A stretch of 19,796 nt of DNA, taken from contig JAKLLJ010000021.1 of the NCBI GenBank assembly GCA_023150215.1, positions 1 through 19,796 on the forward strand, written 5' to 3'. This stretch comes from Thauera sp. Lineage in GTDB: Bacteria; Pseudomonadota; Gammaproteobacteria; Burkholderiales; Rhodocyclaceae. Both the position numbers and the translations under genes were made by a program. Below are positions 11,800 through 19,170 of the stretch, in pieces. The notes beneath the pieces are model-generated. The model ran no database searches and had not been told where the DNA came from. It saw nothing but the letters and a program-made list of their open reading frames with translations. Within the stretch, counting starts at the first letter, position 1; every line of letters begins with the position of its first letter.

Positions 11800-12482
11800 T
11801 TCTTCCCCTGCTTGGCGGCCTGTGCCGCCTGAGCCGCCTTGCGCTGCTGCGCGAGCTCTTCTTCGTCGAGGTAGCGGTAGGTCACCGCCTTGGCCTGCAG
11901 CTTGAGCCGCCCATCCTTGTCGGCCTCGACCGCGATGTCGTTCAGCGTCACCACGCGCGGCATGCCGGCGAGGTCGGCGACGAACTCACCGAGATCGTGA
12001 TAAACCCCGCTCAGACGCACATCGATCGGCATCTCGGCGTAGAACTCCTTGATGACGTCGGCGCCCGGCTTGAACAACTCAAACTGCAGCCCGCGCCCCA
12101 GACCTGCCTGGTTGATGTCGGAGAGCAGGGAATCCATCTCGGCACGATTGGGCAACTGCTTGAGCAAGGCGCCGAACTGGCGGTCGATCTCGGCGAGCTG
12201 GCGGCGATGCTCATCGAGATTGACCGCCTGGCGCTTCTTGCTCAGCCAGCTCTCGCGCAACTGCACTTCCTCGGCCTGGCGCGCCTCGAGGGTCTCGATC
12301 TGGCCCTGCCAGTCGAACCACCAGAAGGCGGCGATGGTGGCGAGCAGCAGGGCCACCGCGACCACGACACGCGGCGCGCTCGGCCACAGCCCCGGGTCGT
12401 TGGGGTCGAGTCCTTTGAAATCCTCGGCCAAGCGTTTGAAATCGATGCCCTGGCGTGCCATGGCGGCAAGGTCGAGGCTCAT
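11796..12482 (-). CDS. pilO: Type IV pilus inner-membrane alignment protein PilO
   Basis: PilO pairs with PilN in the inner membrane, and the pair binds PilP to align the pilus machine. The protein is 228 residues. A cytoplasmic N terminus of about 38 residues precedes one membrane helix (about 39-58, VVVAVALLLATIAAFWWF). A periplasmic coiled coil follows (about 60-110), then a ferredoxin-like domain containing DVRLSGVYHDLGEFVADLAG, typical of PilO. The C-terminal tail is rich in Lys, Gln and Ala. The start overlaps the pilN stop by 4 bases, with a G-rich ribosome site just upstream. The stop overlaps the pilP start. Confidence 0.95.
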   Translation of the reverse strand: MSLDLAAMARQGIDFKRLAEDFKGLDPNDPGLWPSAPRVVVAVALLLATIAAFWWFDWQGQIETLEARQAEEVQLRESWLSKKRQAVNLDEHRRQLAEIDRQFGALLKQLPNRAEMDSLLSDINQAGLGRGLQFELFKPGADVIKEFYAEMPIDVRLSGVYHDLGEFVADLAGMPRVVTLNDIAVEADKDGRLKLQAKAVTYRYLDEEELAQQRKAAQAAQAAKQGKK

Positions 12483-13063
12483 TTCCGCCCCCCCGCATCG
12501 TCCTGCGCCGGCTCGGTCGCGGCTGGCGGCTTGATGCCGATGTCGAGGGTGAACTCGCTGACGCGCCGATTATCCACGTTGACCGCACGCGCCTCGACCA
12601 GCTTGGGTTGCTCGAGGAAGGCCGAGGCCTCGATGTTGCGCATCAGGTGCGAAATTCTCGCGTTCGATTGGGCCAGCCCGACCAGCCTCACCTGCCTGCC
12701 CGTCTGCTTGGCCGACTTCAGATAGACCCCGTCGGGCAGGCGCTGGGCGAGTTCGTTGAACAGGTGCACGGTCTCGGCACGGGTGCCCTGCAGCGATTCG
12801 ATCACCTGCTTGCGCGCCAGCATGGCATCGACCTGTTCGCGCAGGCGGCGGATCTCGGCGATGTCTCGGTCGAGCCGGGCGATGTCGTTCTTGAGGAAGG
12901 CGTTGCGCGCCTCCTGTGCCTCGATGTGGCTGTTGTAGACCATGTGTACGCCGAAGCCGACCAGCGCACCGAGCAGGATCATGCCTGCGGCGGTGGCGTA
13001 GAACTGCTTGCGGCGCTGGCTGCGCTTCTCCACGCGATGCGGGAGAAGGTTGATGCGGATCAT
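12479..13063 (-). CDS. pilN: Type IV pilus inner-membrane protein PilN
   Basis: PilN binds PilM through a short cytoplasmic peptide and pairs with PilO in the membrane. At 194 residues it has the conserved N-terminal PilM-binding motif INLLPHR (residues 4-10). A basic stretch is followed by one membrane helix (about 23-44), a periplasmic coiled coil (about 46-90, FLKNDIARLDRDIAEIRRLRE) and a Fimbrial-assembly domain (GVYLKSAKQTGRQVRLVGLAQSNA). The ATG overlaps the pilM stop by 4 bases and has AGGAGG eight bases upstream. Confidence 0.96.
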   Translation of the reverse strand: MIRINLLPHRVEKRSQRRKQFYATAAGMILLGALVGFGVHMVYNSHIEAQEARNAFLKNDIARLDRDIAEIRRLREQVDAMLARKQVIESLQGTRAETVHLFNELAQRLPDGVYLKSAKQTGRQVRLVGLAQSNARISHLMRNIEASAFLEQPKLVEARAVNVDNRRVSEFTLDIGIKPPAATEPAQDDAGGRK

Positions 13064-14136
13064 GCGTCGAACCTCCTGAGCGCGAGCCCGCAGGCCACCA
13101 TCAGCGACGGGGCATCGGCGAGCAGCGCCTTGGGCCGCACCTTGCCGCTCAAAGTCATGGCGGCGAACGGGTTGGCGATGAGGGTGTCGACCTGGGTGCG
13201 CGCGGCGACCACGTCACCGAGCCCCGCCATCACCGCACAGCCACCGGCGAGCACGACATGATCGACCTGATTGAAGGGCGTCGACGTGAAGAAGAACTGC
13301 AGCGCGCGCGACACCTCGAGCGCGAGGCTGTCCATGAACGGGCGCATCAGGTCACGCGGATAGCTGTCGGGCAGCGAGCCGGCACGCTTGGCCGATTCGG
13401 CTTCCTCGAAGCTCATCCCGTACTGGCGCGCAATGTCCTGGGTGAGCTGGATGCCACCGAACGCCTGCTCGCGCGAATAGACCGAGTGGCGGTTGCGGAA
13501 CATGGTGACGTTCATGACCGAGGCACCGACGTCGACCAGCGCGATGACCTGGTCCTCGCCGCCACGCGGCAGCTGCCGGCACACCAGCTCGAGCGAGGAT
13601 TCGATGGCGAGCGACTCGACATCGACGATCAGGGCCTTGAGACCCGCGGCCTGCGCCACCGCGACGCGGTCCTCGACCTTGTCCTTGCGCGAGGCGGCGA
13701 TCAACACCTCGACGTCGCCCGGACTACCGGGCGCGGGGCCGATCTCCTGGAAGTCGAGGTTGACCTCGTCGAGAGCGAACGGGATGTATTGATTGGCCTC
13801 GGCCTCGACCGCGAACTCCATCTCGGTTTCGCGCAGGCCTTCGGGGAGGATGATCTTCTTGGTGATGACCGACGACGACGGCAGCGCGAGCGCCACGTTG
13901 CGCACCCCGCTGCCGAAGCGCCGCAGCGCACGCTTGAGCGCCTCGGAGACCGCATCGAGGTTGGCGATATTGCCATCGACGACCGCATCGCGCGGCAGCG
14001 TCTCGACCGCGTAACGCTCCACTTTGTAAGCGTCCTTGTCCCCGCCCGACAGCTCGACGAGCTTTACGGACGAAGACGAGATATCCAGCCCAACGAGCTG
14101 GCGCGCCGCGGGCCTGAAAAAGGGGAGGTCGATCAC
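13060..14136 (-). CDS. pilM: Type IV pilus actin-like ATPase PilM
   Basis: PilM is a cytoplasmic actin/FtsA-fold protein that binds the PilN N-terminal peptide and couples the inner-membrane complex to the cytoplasmic motor. It is 358 residues. Features seen: VGLDISSSSVKLVEL (phosphate-1-like loop, 15-29), LALPSSSVITKKI, an adenosine-region LVDVGASVMNVTMFRN, and VLAGGCAVMAGLGDVVAART near the C terminus. The start is GTG at 14136 with AAGGA eight bases upstream. It is the first gene of the pilMNOPQ operon and is divergent from ponA, an arrangement seen in many beta- and gammaproteobacteria. A candidate promoter lies at 14193-14221. Confidence 0.97.
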   Translation of the reverse strand: MIDLPFFRPAARQLVGLDISSSSVKLVELSGGDKDAYKVERYAVETLPRDAVVDGNIANLDAVSEALKRALRRFGSGVRNVALALPSSSVITKKIILPEGLRETEMEFAVEAEANQYIPFALDEVNLDFQEIGPAPGSPGDVEVLIAASRKDKVEDRVAVAQAAGLKALIVDVESLAIESSLELVCRQLPRGGEDQVIALVDVGASVMNVTMFRNRHSVYSREQAFGGIQLTQDIARQYGMSFEEAESAKRAGSLPDSYPRDLMRPFMDSLALEVSRALQFFFTSTPFNQVDHVVLAGGCAVMAGLGDVVAARTQVDTLIANPFAAMTLSGKVRPKALLADAPSLMVACGLALRRFDA

Positions 14137-14192
14137 AAAGAAAGTCCTTGAATTTCTTTATGTTACGCGCAAATGTTGAGTGCGGCTCTAGC

Positions 14193-14221
14193 ATGCTAGC
14201 AACAAGGCCTGGGGGTGTAAA
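14193..14221 (-). promoter_or_regulatory. Candidate sigma70 promoter for pilMNOPQ
   Basis: On the minus strand TTTACA (14221-14216) and TAGCAT (14198-14193) are spaced by 17 bp, 57 bp upstream of the pilM GTG. The -10 lies inside a perfect 12-bp palindrome, CTAGCATGCTAG (14188-14199), which could be an operator or chance. Called by eye. Confidence 0.4.
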
Positions 14222-14260
14222 GCGAACTCCGTCACGGCCAAAGTCTGCTCACAGCAAGGC

Positions 14261-14291
14261 TTGGGAGGGTCGCGAGCGCATCCCGTATAAT
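14261..14291 (+). promoter_or_regulatory. Candidate sigma70 promoter for ponA
   Basis: A perfect -10 hexamer TATAAT stands at 14286-14291, rare in this GC-rich sequence and 32 bp before the ponA ATG. The best -35 is TTGGGA at 14261-14266 with a long 19-bp spacer, so the -35 is uncertain. A start near 14298 gives a leader of about 26 nt. Confidence 0.6.
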
Positions 14292-14323
14292 GCCGATCCG
14301 CTCGAAACCATCCTGGATTGCCC

Positions 14324-16732
14324 ATGCGCTGGGTCTTGTATCCGATCGCAGCGCTGTTTGCGCTGGTCGTTCTCGGCATCGCCACTCTGGCGGCGATGGC
14401 CTTCTTCGCCTGGCCCAAGCTGCCCGCCCTCGACACGCTCACGGACTACCGGCCGCGCGTGCCGCTGCGAGTATATACGGCGGACGGCCACCTGATCGGC
14501 GAGTTCGGTGAAGAGCGCCGCGACGTCGTACGCATCGCCGAGGTGCCGTCCCACCTCAAGCACGCGATCCTCGCCGCCGAGGACGAGCGCTTCTACGAAC
14601 ACCGCGGCATCGATCCGCTCGGTCTGGTGCGCGCGGCGCTCGCCAACCTATCGTCCGGCGGTCGCGGCCAGGGCGCCTCGACGATCACGATGCAGGTCGC
14701 ACGCAACTTCTTCCTTTCCCGCGAAAAAACCTACAACCGCAAGCTCTACGAGATCCTGCTCTCGCTCAAGATCGAGCAGAACCTGAACAAGGACCAGATC
14801 CTCGAGCTCTACATCAACCAGATCTTCCTTGGCCAGCGCGCATACGGCTTTGCGGCGGCGGCTCGCGCCTATTATGGCAAGACGCTGGACGAGATCTCCC
14901 TGCCCGAGGCGGCCATGCTCGCCGGCCTGCCCAAGGCACCTTCCGCGTTCAACCCGATCGTCAACCCGGCGCGCGCCGCGGTGCGCCAGCAATACGTGCT
15001 GCGCCGCATGCTCGAGGCCGGCTTCATCGACGCCGCGCAATACAAGGACGCTCTCGCCTTTGCCACTCCCAGGCAGAGCCAGCGCGATACCGCCGCGGCA
15101 CGCAAGCAGCAGGACATCACCGTGCCGGGCGACTATGTAGCCGAGATGGCGCGCCAGATCGCGGTCGAGCAGTTCGGCGACCAGGCTTACGAATTGGGCA
15201 TCCGCATCACCACCACGATCACCCGCAAGGACCAGGAAGCAGCCTATGCCGCAGTGCGCCGCGGCGTCATCGACTATGACCGTCGCCACGGCTATCGCGG
15301 CCCCGAAGCCTTCGTCGAACTGCCGGCGGGCGAGGCGTCGGCGGAGCTGCTCGACGAAGCGCTCGGCGAGACCAGCGACCACGACGACCTGCTCGCCGCC
15401 GTGGTCCTGCAGGCCTCGGCGAAGGAGGTCGTCGCCTACCGCCGCGGCCAGGAAATCCGCATCACCGGCAGGGGCCTGTCCTTTGCCGCCCCCATGCTGG
15501 CCGCCAAGGCCCCGCAGGCGCGCCGCGTGCGCCGCGGCGCGATCGTCCGCGTGCGCAGCGTCAAGGACGGCTGGGAACTCGCCCAGCTGCCCGAGGTGCA
15601 GGCCGCCTTCCTCGCCCTCGACTCGAACACCGGCGCGGTGCGTGCGCTGATCGGCGGCTTCGACTTCAATCGCAACAAGTTCAACCATGTCACCCAAGCG
15701 GTGCGCCAGCCGGGCTCGAGCTTCAAGCCCTTCATCTTCTCGGCCGCGCTCGAGCGCGAGTTCGGGCCGGGCAGCGTGCTCGAGGACAACCCGCTCTACT
15801 ATCCCGCCGGCGTCACCGGCAGCAAGGCCTGGGAGCCGAAGAACTACGACGGCCGCTATGCCGGCCCGATGACGCTGCGCGACGCGCTCGCCCGCTCCAA
15901 GAACATGGTGTCGATCCGCCTGCTGGAGCAGATCACCCCCGAGTACGCGCGCGACTTCCTCGGCCGCTTCGGTTTCGATCCGGCGCAGAACCCGCCCTAC
16001 CTGACCATGGCGCTCGGCGCCGGCGCTGCCACGCCCTGGCAGATGGCGACCGGCTTCGCGGTGTTCGCCAACGGCGGCTACCGGATCGAGCCCTTCGTGA
16101 TCAAGGAGATCTACGACGGCACCGGTCGCCTGATCGCACGCACCGATCCGCCGGTTGCAGGCCAGAGCGCACCGCGCGTGATCGACGAACGCAATGCCTG
16201 GCTGATGGACTCGATGATGCGCGACGTGGTGCAGCGCGGCACCGCGACCCGCGCCCGCAGCCTCAAGCGCGAGGACCTCGCCGGCAAGACCGGCACCACC
16301 AATGATTATGTCGACGCCTGGTTCTGCGGCTACCAGCCCGATCTGGTCGCGGTGTCATGGGTCGGTCACAGCCAACCGCGCAACCTCGGCAAGGGCGAGA
16401 CCGGCGGCGCGGCGGCGCTGCCGATCTGGATCAACTACATGGCGGTCGCGCTCGAAGGCGTGCCGCAGGTCGAACGCCCGCTCCCCGACGGACTCAAGCA
16501 GGTGCAGAACGGCCTTGGCAGCCGGCAGGACTGGCTGTACGCGGAGTACAGCCCGCCCGCGCCGCCACCGGCCCCGGACTGGCTCAGGGAGATGTTCGCC
16601 GGCGACAGCGGCCCGGCGATGGAAGCCGAGTCCGAGGCCATCCCGCCCGGCCCCGCCCCCTTGACCCAGCCACTGCCTGCGCAAGCCCCCGCCCCGGTCG
16701 AGGAGCGCAGGCCGACTCCGATCCGGCGCTGA
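14324..16732 (+). CDS. ponA: Penicillin-binding protein 1A (bifunctional class A PBP)
   Basis: It polymerises lipid II into glycan strands and cross-links peptides, on the periplasmic face of the inner membrane. At 802 residues it has one N-terminal membrane helix (about 5-30) and then a GT51 transglycosylase domain with catalytic Glu86 (EDERFYEHRG). Further GT51 motifs are QGASTITMQVARNFFLS, KIEQNLNKDQILELYINQI, and FGAAA/GLPKAPS-type segments. An OB-like insert follows. The transpeptidase has Ser465 (SSFK), Ser525 (SKN) and Lys655 (KTGTT). The tail after about 740 is Pro/Ala/Glu-rich and probably disordered. ATG 14324 is chosen over an in-frame TTG at 14318 because it begins just before the membrane segment. 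The ribosome site is weak. ponA is also called mrcA. Confidence 0.97.
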   Translation: MRWVLYPIAALFALVVLGIATLAAMAFFAWPKLPALDTLTDYRPRVPLRVYTADGHLIGEFGEERRDVVRIAEVPSHLKHAILAAEDERFYEHRGIDPLGLVRAALANLSSGGRGQGASTITMQVARNFFLSREKTYNRKLYEILLSLKIEQNLNKDQILELYINQIFLGQRAYGFAAAARAYYGKTLDEISLPEAAMLAGLPKAPSAFNPIVNPARAAVRQQYVLRRMLEAGFIDAAQYKDALAFATPRQSQRDTAAARKQQDITVPGDYVAEMARQIAVEQFGDQAYELGIRITTTITRKDQEAAYAAVRRGVIDYDRRHGYRGPEAFVELPAGEASAELLDEALGETSDHDDLLAAVVLQASAKEVVAYRRGQEIRITGRGLSFAAPMLAAKAPQARRVRRGAIVRVRSVKDGWELAQLPEVQAAFLALDSNTGAVRALIGGFDFNRNKFNHVTQAVRQPGSSFKPFIFSAALEREFGPGSVLEDNPLYYPAGVTGSKAWEPKNYDGRYAGPMTLRDALARSKNMVSIRLLEQITPEYARDFLGRFGFDPAQNPPYLTMALGAGAATPWQMATGFAVFANGGYRIEPFVIKEIYDGTGRLIARTDPPVAGQSAPRVIDERNAWLMDSMMRDVVQRGTATRARSLKREDLAGKTGTTNDYVDAWFCGYQPDLVAVSWVGHSQPRNLGKGETGGAAALPIWINYMAVALEGVPQVERPLPDGLKQVQNGLGSRQDWLYAEYSPPAPPPAPDWLREMFAGDSGPAMEAESEAIPPGPAPLTQPLPAQAPAPVEERRPTPIRR

Positions 16733-17067
16733 CCCCTCCCCCACCGCACCGCTGCCCCGTAGGAGCGGCGGAAGCCGCGAACCGCAGTGCCTGGATCCAC
16801 CACGCCGCCCCGTCATCGCGGGATTCGCGCCTTCCGGCGCTCCTACACCGAAACCACCGCGTTCCCGGAGGCCCGGTAGGAGCGGCGGAAGCCGCGAACC
16901 GCAGTGCCTGGAATCCACCACGCCGCCCCGTCACCGCAGGATTCGCGCCTTCCAGCGCTCCTACATCGAAACCACCGCACTCCCGGAGGCCCGGTAGGAG
17001 CGGCGGAAGCCGCGAACCGCCCTCTGCCGCATCCGGAGCGCGGCGTTCTTTGCGGCAGATGTGTCGC
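16733..17067. other. ponA-cyaY convergent intergenic region
   Basis: This 335-bp gap lies between the 3' ends of ponA (plus) and cyaY (minus). Most of it is a tandem REP array (16759-17016). Near the cyaY end, CTGCCGCA (17024-17031) and TGCGGCAG (17051-17058) form an 8-bp inverted repeat with a 19-nt spacer. No T run follows on either strand, so it is not a clear terminator. Apparent short open frames through the repeats have no start signal or recognisable product. Confidence 0.7.
16759..17016. repeat. Tandem REP array: 117/118-bp unit, 2.2 copies
   Basis: Five 23-nt REP elements alternate: type A on plus at 16759-16781, 16876-16898 and 16994-17016; type B on minus at 16824-16846 and 16942-16964. 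Type A has stem GCGGC/GCCGC, type B GCGCC/GGCGC, both with a GGAA loop, a GTAGGAGC head and a GCGAA end. The A-spacer-B-spacer block repeats directly (16759-16875, then 16876-16993, then only the A element again). The two full units differ by six substitutions and one single-base indel. The copy at 16942 has a G-T wobble in its stem. Confidence 0.9.
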
Positions 17068-17394
17068 TCAGGCCGGCGGAGCCAACCGCACAGGCTCGCC
17101 GGCCTGCTCGGTCGCCAGCGCGGCGAGCATGTCCCACAGCTGTCGACCATCGCGGGTATTCACCCAGCCCCCGTCCTGCAGCCGGAAATGAAAGCCGCCC
17201 GATTTCGCCGCCACCCAGATCTCGCGCGCCGCCGTGTGGCGGTTGATGATCATCTTCGTGCCATTGTCGAACTCGAGCTCGAGTACCCCGCCCGGCTTCG
17301 GTTCGACGTCGAAATCGACGCCGCAGTCCTCGAGCGCCGCTTCGATGCGGGCCAACTCGGCCTCGGCGAGTGCGTTGAACGCTGACTCTTCCAT
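17068..17394 (-). CDS. cyaY: Iron-sulphur cluster assembly protein CyaY (bacterial frataxin)
   Basis: CyaY is a small cytoplasmic iron-binding protein that works with IscS/IscU and modulates Fe-S cluster assembly. At 108 residues it fits the family. The N-terminal acidic helix (EAELARIEAALEDCGVDFDV) carries the acidic ridge used for iron and IscS binding. The sheet has GGVLELEFDNGTKMIINR followed by AAREIWVAAKSGGFHF and GGWVNT, the most conserved CyaY segments. The ATG at 17394 has AAGGAG five bases upstream. An in-frame upstream start at 17415 would add seven residues but lacks such a site. The gene is divergent from lptM across only 44 bp, an arrangement seen in other proteobacteria. Confidence 0.95.
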   Translation of the reverse strand: MEESAFNALAEAELARIEAALEDCGVDFDVEPKPGGVLELEFDNGTKMIINRHTAAREIWVAAKSGGFHFRLQDGGWVNTRDGRQLWDMLAALATEQAGEPVRLAPPA

Positions 17395-17438
17395 GCTGAC
17401 TCCTTCTGTTAGCATTCCGTTTTTTGCGAAGAACGGCG
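17395..17438. promoter_or_regulatory. 44-bp divergent cyaY/lptM control region
   Basis: Promoters for both genes must lie here or inside the genes. On the plus strand TGTTAGCAT (17407-17415) resembles an extended -10 and would give a very short lptM leader. The same bases on the minus strand read TGCTAACA, also -10-like, but a start from it would remove part of the cyaY ribosome site. Weak call. Confidence 0.25.
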
Positions 17439-17612
17439 ATGCGAGCCAAATTACCCGCGATCGCGCTTGCCTGCGCGCTGCTGTCGGCCTGCGGCATCAA
17501 GGGCCCGCTCTACCTGCCGGCACCTGGCACGACCACAGCGCCAGCGACGGGCGCCGATCATAGCAAACCCGTCCTGCCCCCGGATCTGATCAAGGACTCC
17601 CCGCTCGAATGA
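17439..17612 (+). CDS. lptM: Small lipoprotein LptM (YifL-like)
   Basis: LptM is a small outer-membrane lipoprotein that helps LptD mature and insert as part of the LPS translocon. The 57-residue protein has a signal sequence ending in the lipobox LSAC (Cys18), followed directly by GIKGPLYLP, the hallmark of this family (CGxKGPLY). The rest is Pro/Thr/Ala-rich and unstructured, ending KDSPLE. ATG 17439 is preferred over an in-frame TTG at 17424. The ribosome site is weak (GAAGAA). Its TGA overlaps the lysA ATG by 4 bases, so the two are co-transcribed. lptM next to lysA and cyaY is a recurrent proteobacterial order. Confidence 0.9.
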   Translation: MRAKLPAIALACALLSACGIKGPLYLPAPGTTTAPATGADHSKPVLPPDLIKDSPLE

Positions 17613-18880
17613 ACACCCCCGCCTCCCGCTGGCCCGCTCCCACCCTCTTCGCGCGCGATGGCGCACTGTGGCTGGAAGACCTGCCGCTTGCCGAGATTGC
17701 CGCGCGTTTTGGCACCCCCACCTACGTCTATTCGCGCGGCGCGCTCGAATCCGCCTTCTCGGCGTGGACAGCGGCGCTCGCCGGCCGTCGTGCGCTGGTG
17801 TGCTACGCGGTCAAGGCCAACTCCAACCTCGGCATCCTGTCGGTGTTCGCCCGCCTTGGCGCGGGTTTCGATATCGTCTCCGGCGGTGAGCTGGCGCGCG
17901 TGCTGGCGGCCGGTGGCAGCGCCGGCAAGGTCGTGTTCTCAGGCGTCGGCAAGACCCGTGCCGAGATGCGCCAGGCGCTGCAGGCCGGCATCCGCTGCTT
18001 CAACGTCGAATCGGCCGCCGAGCTCGAGCACCTCGACAGCGTGGCGGGCGAGCTTGGCCTGAAGGCGCCGATCGCACTGCGCGTGAATCCCGACGTCGAC
18101 CCGAAGACGCATCCGTACATCTCCACCGGCCTCAAGGGCAACAAGTTCGGCGTCGCCTTTGCCGACGCGCCGGCGCTTTACCGCCGCGCCGCGGCGCTGC
18201 CCAACCTGCGCATCTCCGGCGTCGCCTGCCACATCGGCTCGCAACTGCTCGACCGCGCACCGATCGCCGAAGCAGCGCTCAAGCTGCGCGACCTGGTGGA
18301 AGGCCTCGCGACCGACGGCATCGCGCTCGAGCACATCGATCTCGGCGGCGGCCTTGGCATCCGCTACCGCGACGAGACCCCGCCGCCGGTCGCCGACTAC
18401 CTCGCCCCGCTGCTCGACGTATTCGCCGGTCGCAACGAAGAACTGTGCTTCGAGCCGGGCCGCTCGCTGGTCGGCAACGCCGGCCTGCTGCTGACCCGCA
18501 TCGAATACCTCAAGCCGGGCGAAACCAAGAACTTCGCCATCGTCGACGCGGCGATGAACGACCTCGCCCGCCCCGCTCTCTACGACGCCTGGCACGAGGT
18601 GGTCGAAGTCGCTGCGCGCGCGCTCACCCCCACCACCTATGACGTGGTCGGCCCGATCTGCGAGAGCGGCGACTTCCTGGCCCGTCAGCGCAGCCTGGCG
18701 GTGGCCGAGGGCGATCTGCTCGCGATCCTGTCGGCGGGCGCCTATGGCATGACGATGAGTTCGAACTACAACACCCGCCCGCGCGCCGCCGAGGTCTTGG
18801 TCGATGGCGCCCGCGCCCATGTGGTGCGCGAGCGCGAGACCGTGGAAGAACTCTTCGCCCGCGAACGGCTGCCGGACTGA
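17609..18880 (+). CDS. lysA: Diaminopimelate decarboxylase
   Basis: It decarboxylates meso-diaminopimelate to L-lysine, the last step of lysine biosynthesis, in the cytoplasm, using PLP. The 423-residue length is typical. Lys69 (YAVKANSN) is the PLP Schiff-base lysine. Other PLP and substrate motifs are HIGSQL, the glycine loop DLGGGLGIRY, EPGRSLVGNAG, Cys351 in GPICESGDFL, and the terminal SNYNTRPR. The fold is an alanine-racemase-type TIM barrel followed by a beta domain. The ATG overlaps the lptM stop (ATGA). No intrinsic terminator is evident after the TGA; a REP cluster starts 75 bp downstream, facing a convergent gene. Confidence 0.98.
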   Translation: MNTPASRWPAPTLFARDGALWLEDLPLAEIAARFGTPTYVYSRGALESAFSAWTAALAGRRALVCYAVKANSNLGILSVFARLGAGFDIVSGGELARVLAAGGSAGKVVFSGVGKTRAEMRQALQAGIRCFNVESAAELEHLDSVAGELGLKAPIALRVNPDVDPKTHPYISTGLKGNKFGVAFADAPALYRRAAALPNLRISGVACHIGSQLLDRAPIAEAALKLRDLVEGLATDGIALEHIDLGGGLGIRYRDETPPPVADYLAPLLDVFAGRNEELCFEPGRSLVGNAGLLLTRIEYLKPGETKNFAIVDAAMNDLARPALYDAWHEVVEVAARALTPTTYDVVGPICESGDFLARQRSLAVAEGDLLAILSAGAYGMTMSSNYNTRPRAAEVLVDGARAHVVRERETVEELFARERLPD

Positions 18881-18955
18881 GGAGGAGCCTGCGCACAACG
18901 GCCGGGATGGGAGATGAGATGCGCGCTGTGGGCGGATCGATGACCGCGAGAAAAG

Positions 18956-19046
18956 TTCGCGGCTTCCGCCGCTCCTACAGGCAGCCACGGATCTCGACGG
19001 GCACCGCGGGAGCGACGCTCCCCGTAAGAGCGGCGGAAGCCGCGAA
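18956..19046. repeat. Divergent pair of type A REP elements
   Basis: Two type A copies point away from each other: 18956-18978 on minus (head GTAG) and 19024-19046 on plus (head variant GTAA). Both have stem GCGGC/GCCGC with a GGAA loop. They lie between the convergent lysA and the small minus-strand gene, a usual place for REP sequences. Confidence 0.85.
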
Positions 19047-19090
19047 TGATGCGGCGGCGACGCAGCAGCGCGGATTGTGCGGGCGCCGTG

Positions 19091-19150
19091 CTCGCGCCTT
19101 CCGGCGCTCCTACAGGAACCGGTAGCTGTAGGAGCGCCGGAAGGCGCGAA
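19091..19150. repeat. Divergent pair of type B REP elements
   Basis: Two type B copies lie back to back: 19091-19113 on minus and 19128-19150 on plus, 14 bp apart. Stems are GCGCC/GGCGC with a GGAA loop. Together the pair can form one long imperfect cruciform of about 60 bp ending 20 bp from the stop codon of the minus-strand gene, and may act in 3'-end protection or termination. Confidence 0.85.
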
Positions 19151-19170
19151 GTAGGCCGGCTCCGCCCCGA

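Noticed and set aside
16759..17016. Regularly spaced repeats that could suggest a CRISPR array
   Set aside because: The repeats are short REP palindromes in alternating orientation, the spacers are themselves duplicated, and no cas gene is near.
17024..17058. 8-bp inverted repeat after cyaY as a terminator
   Set aside because: The stem is interrupted by a 19-nt spacer and there is no T run on either strand.
16904..17191. Open frames through the REP array on both strands, with repeated peptide blocks
   Set aside because: The repeated peptides (such as AAEAANRSAW) simply reflect translation of the tandem REP units; there is no ribosome site or family.
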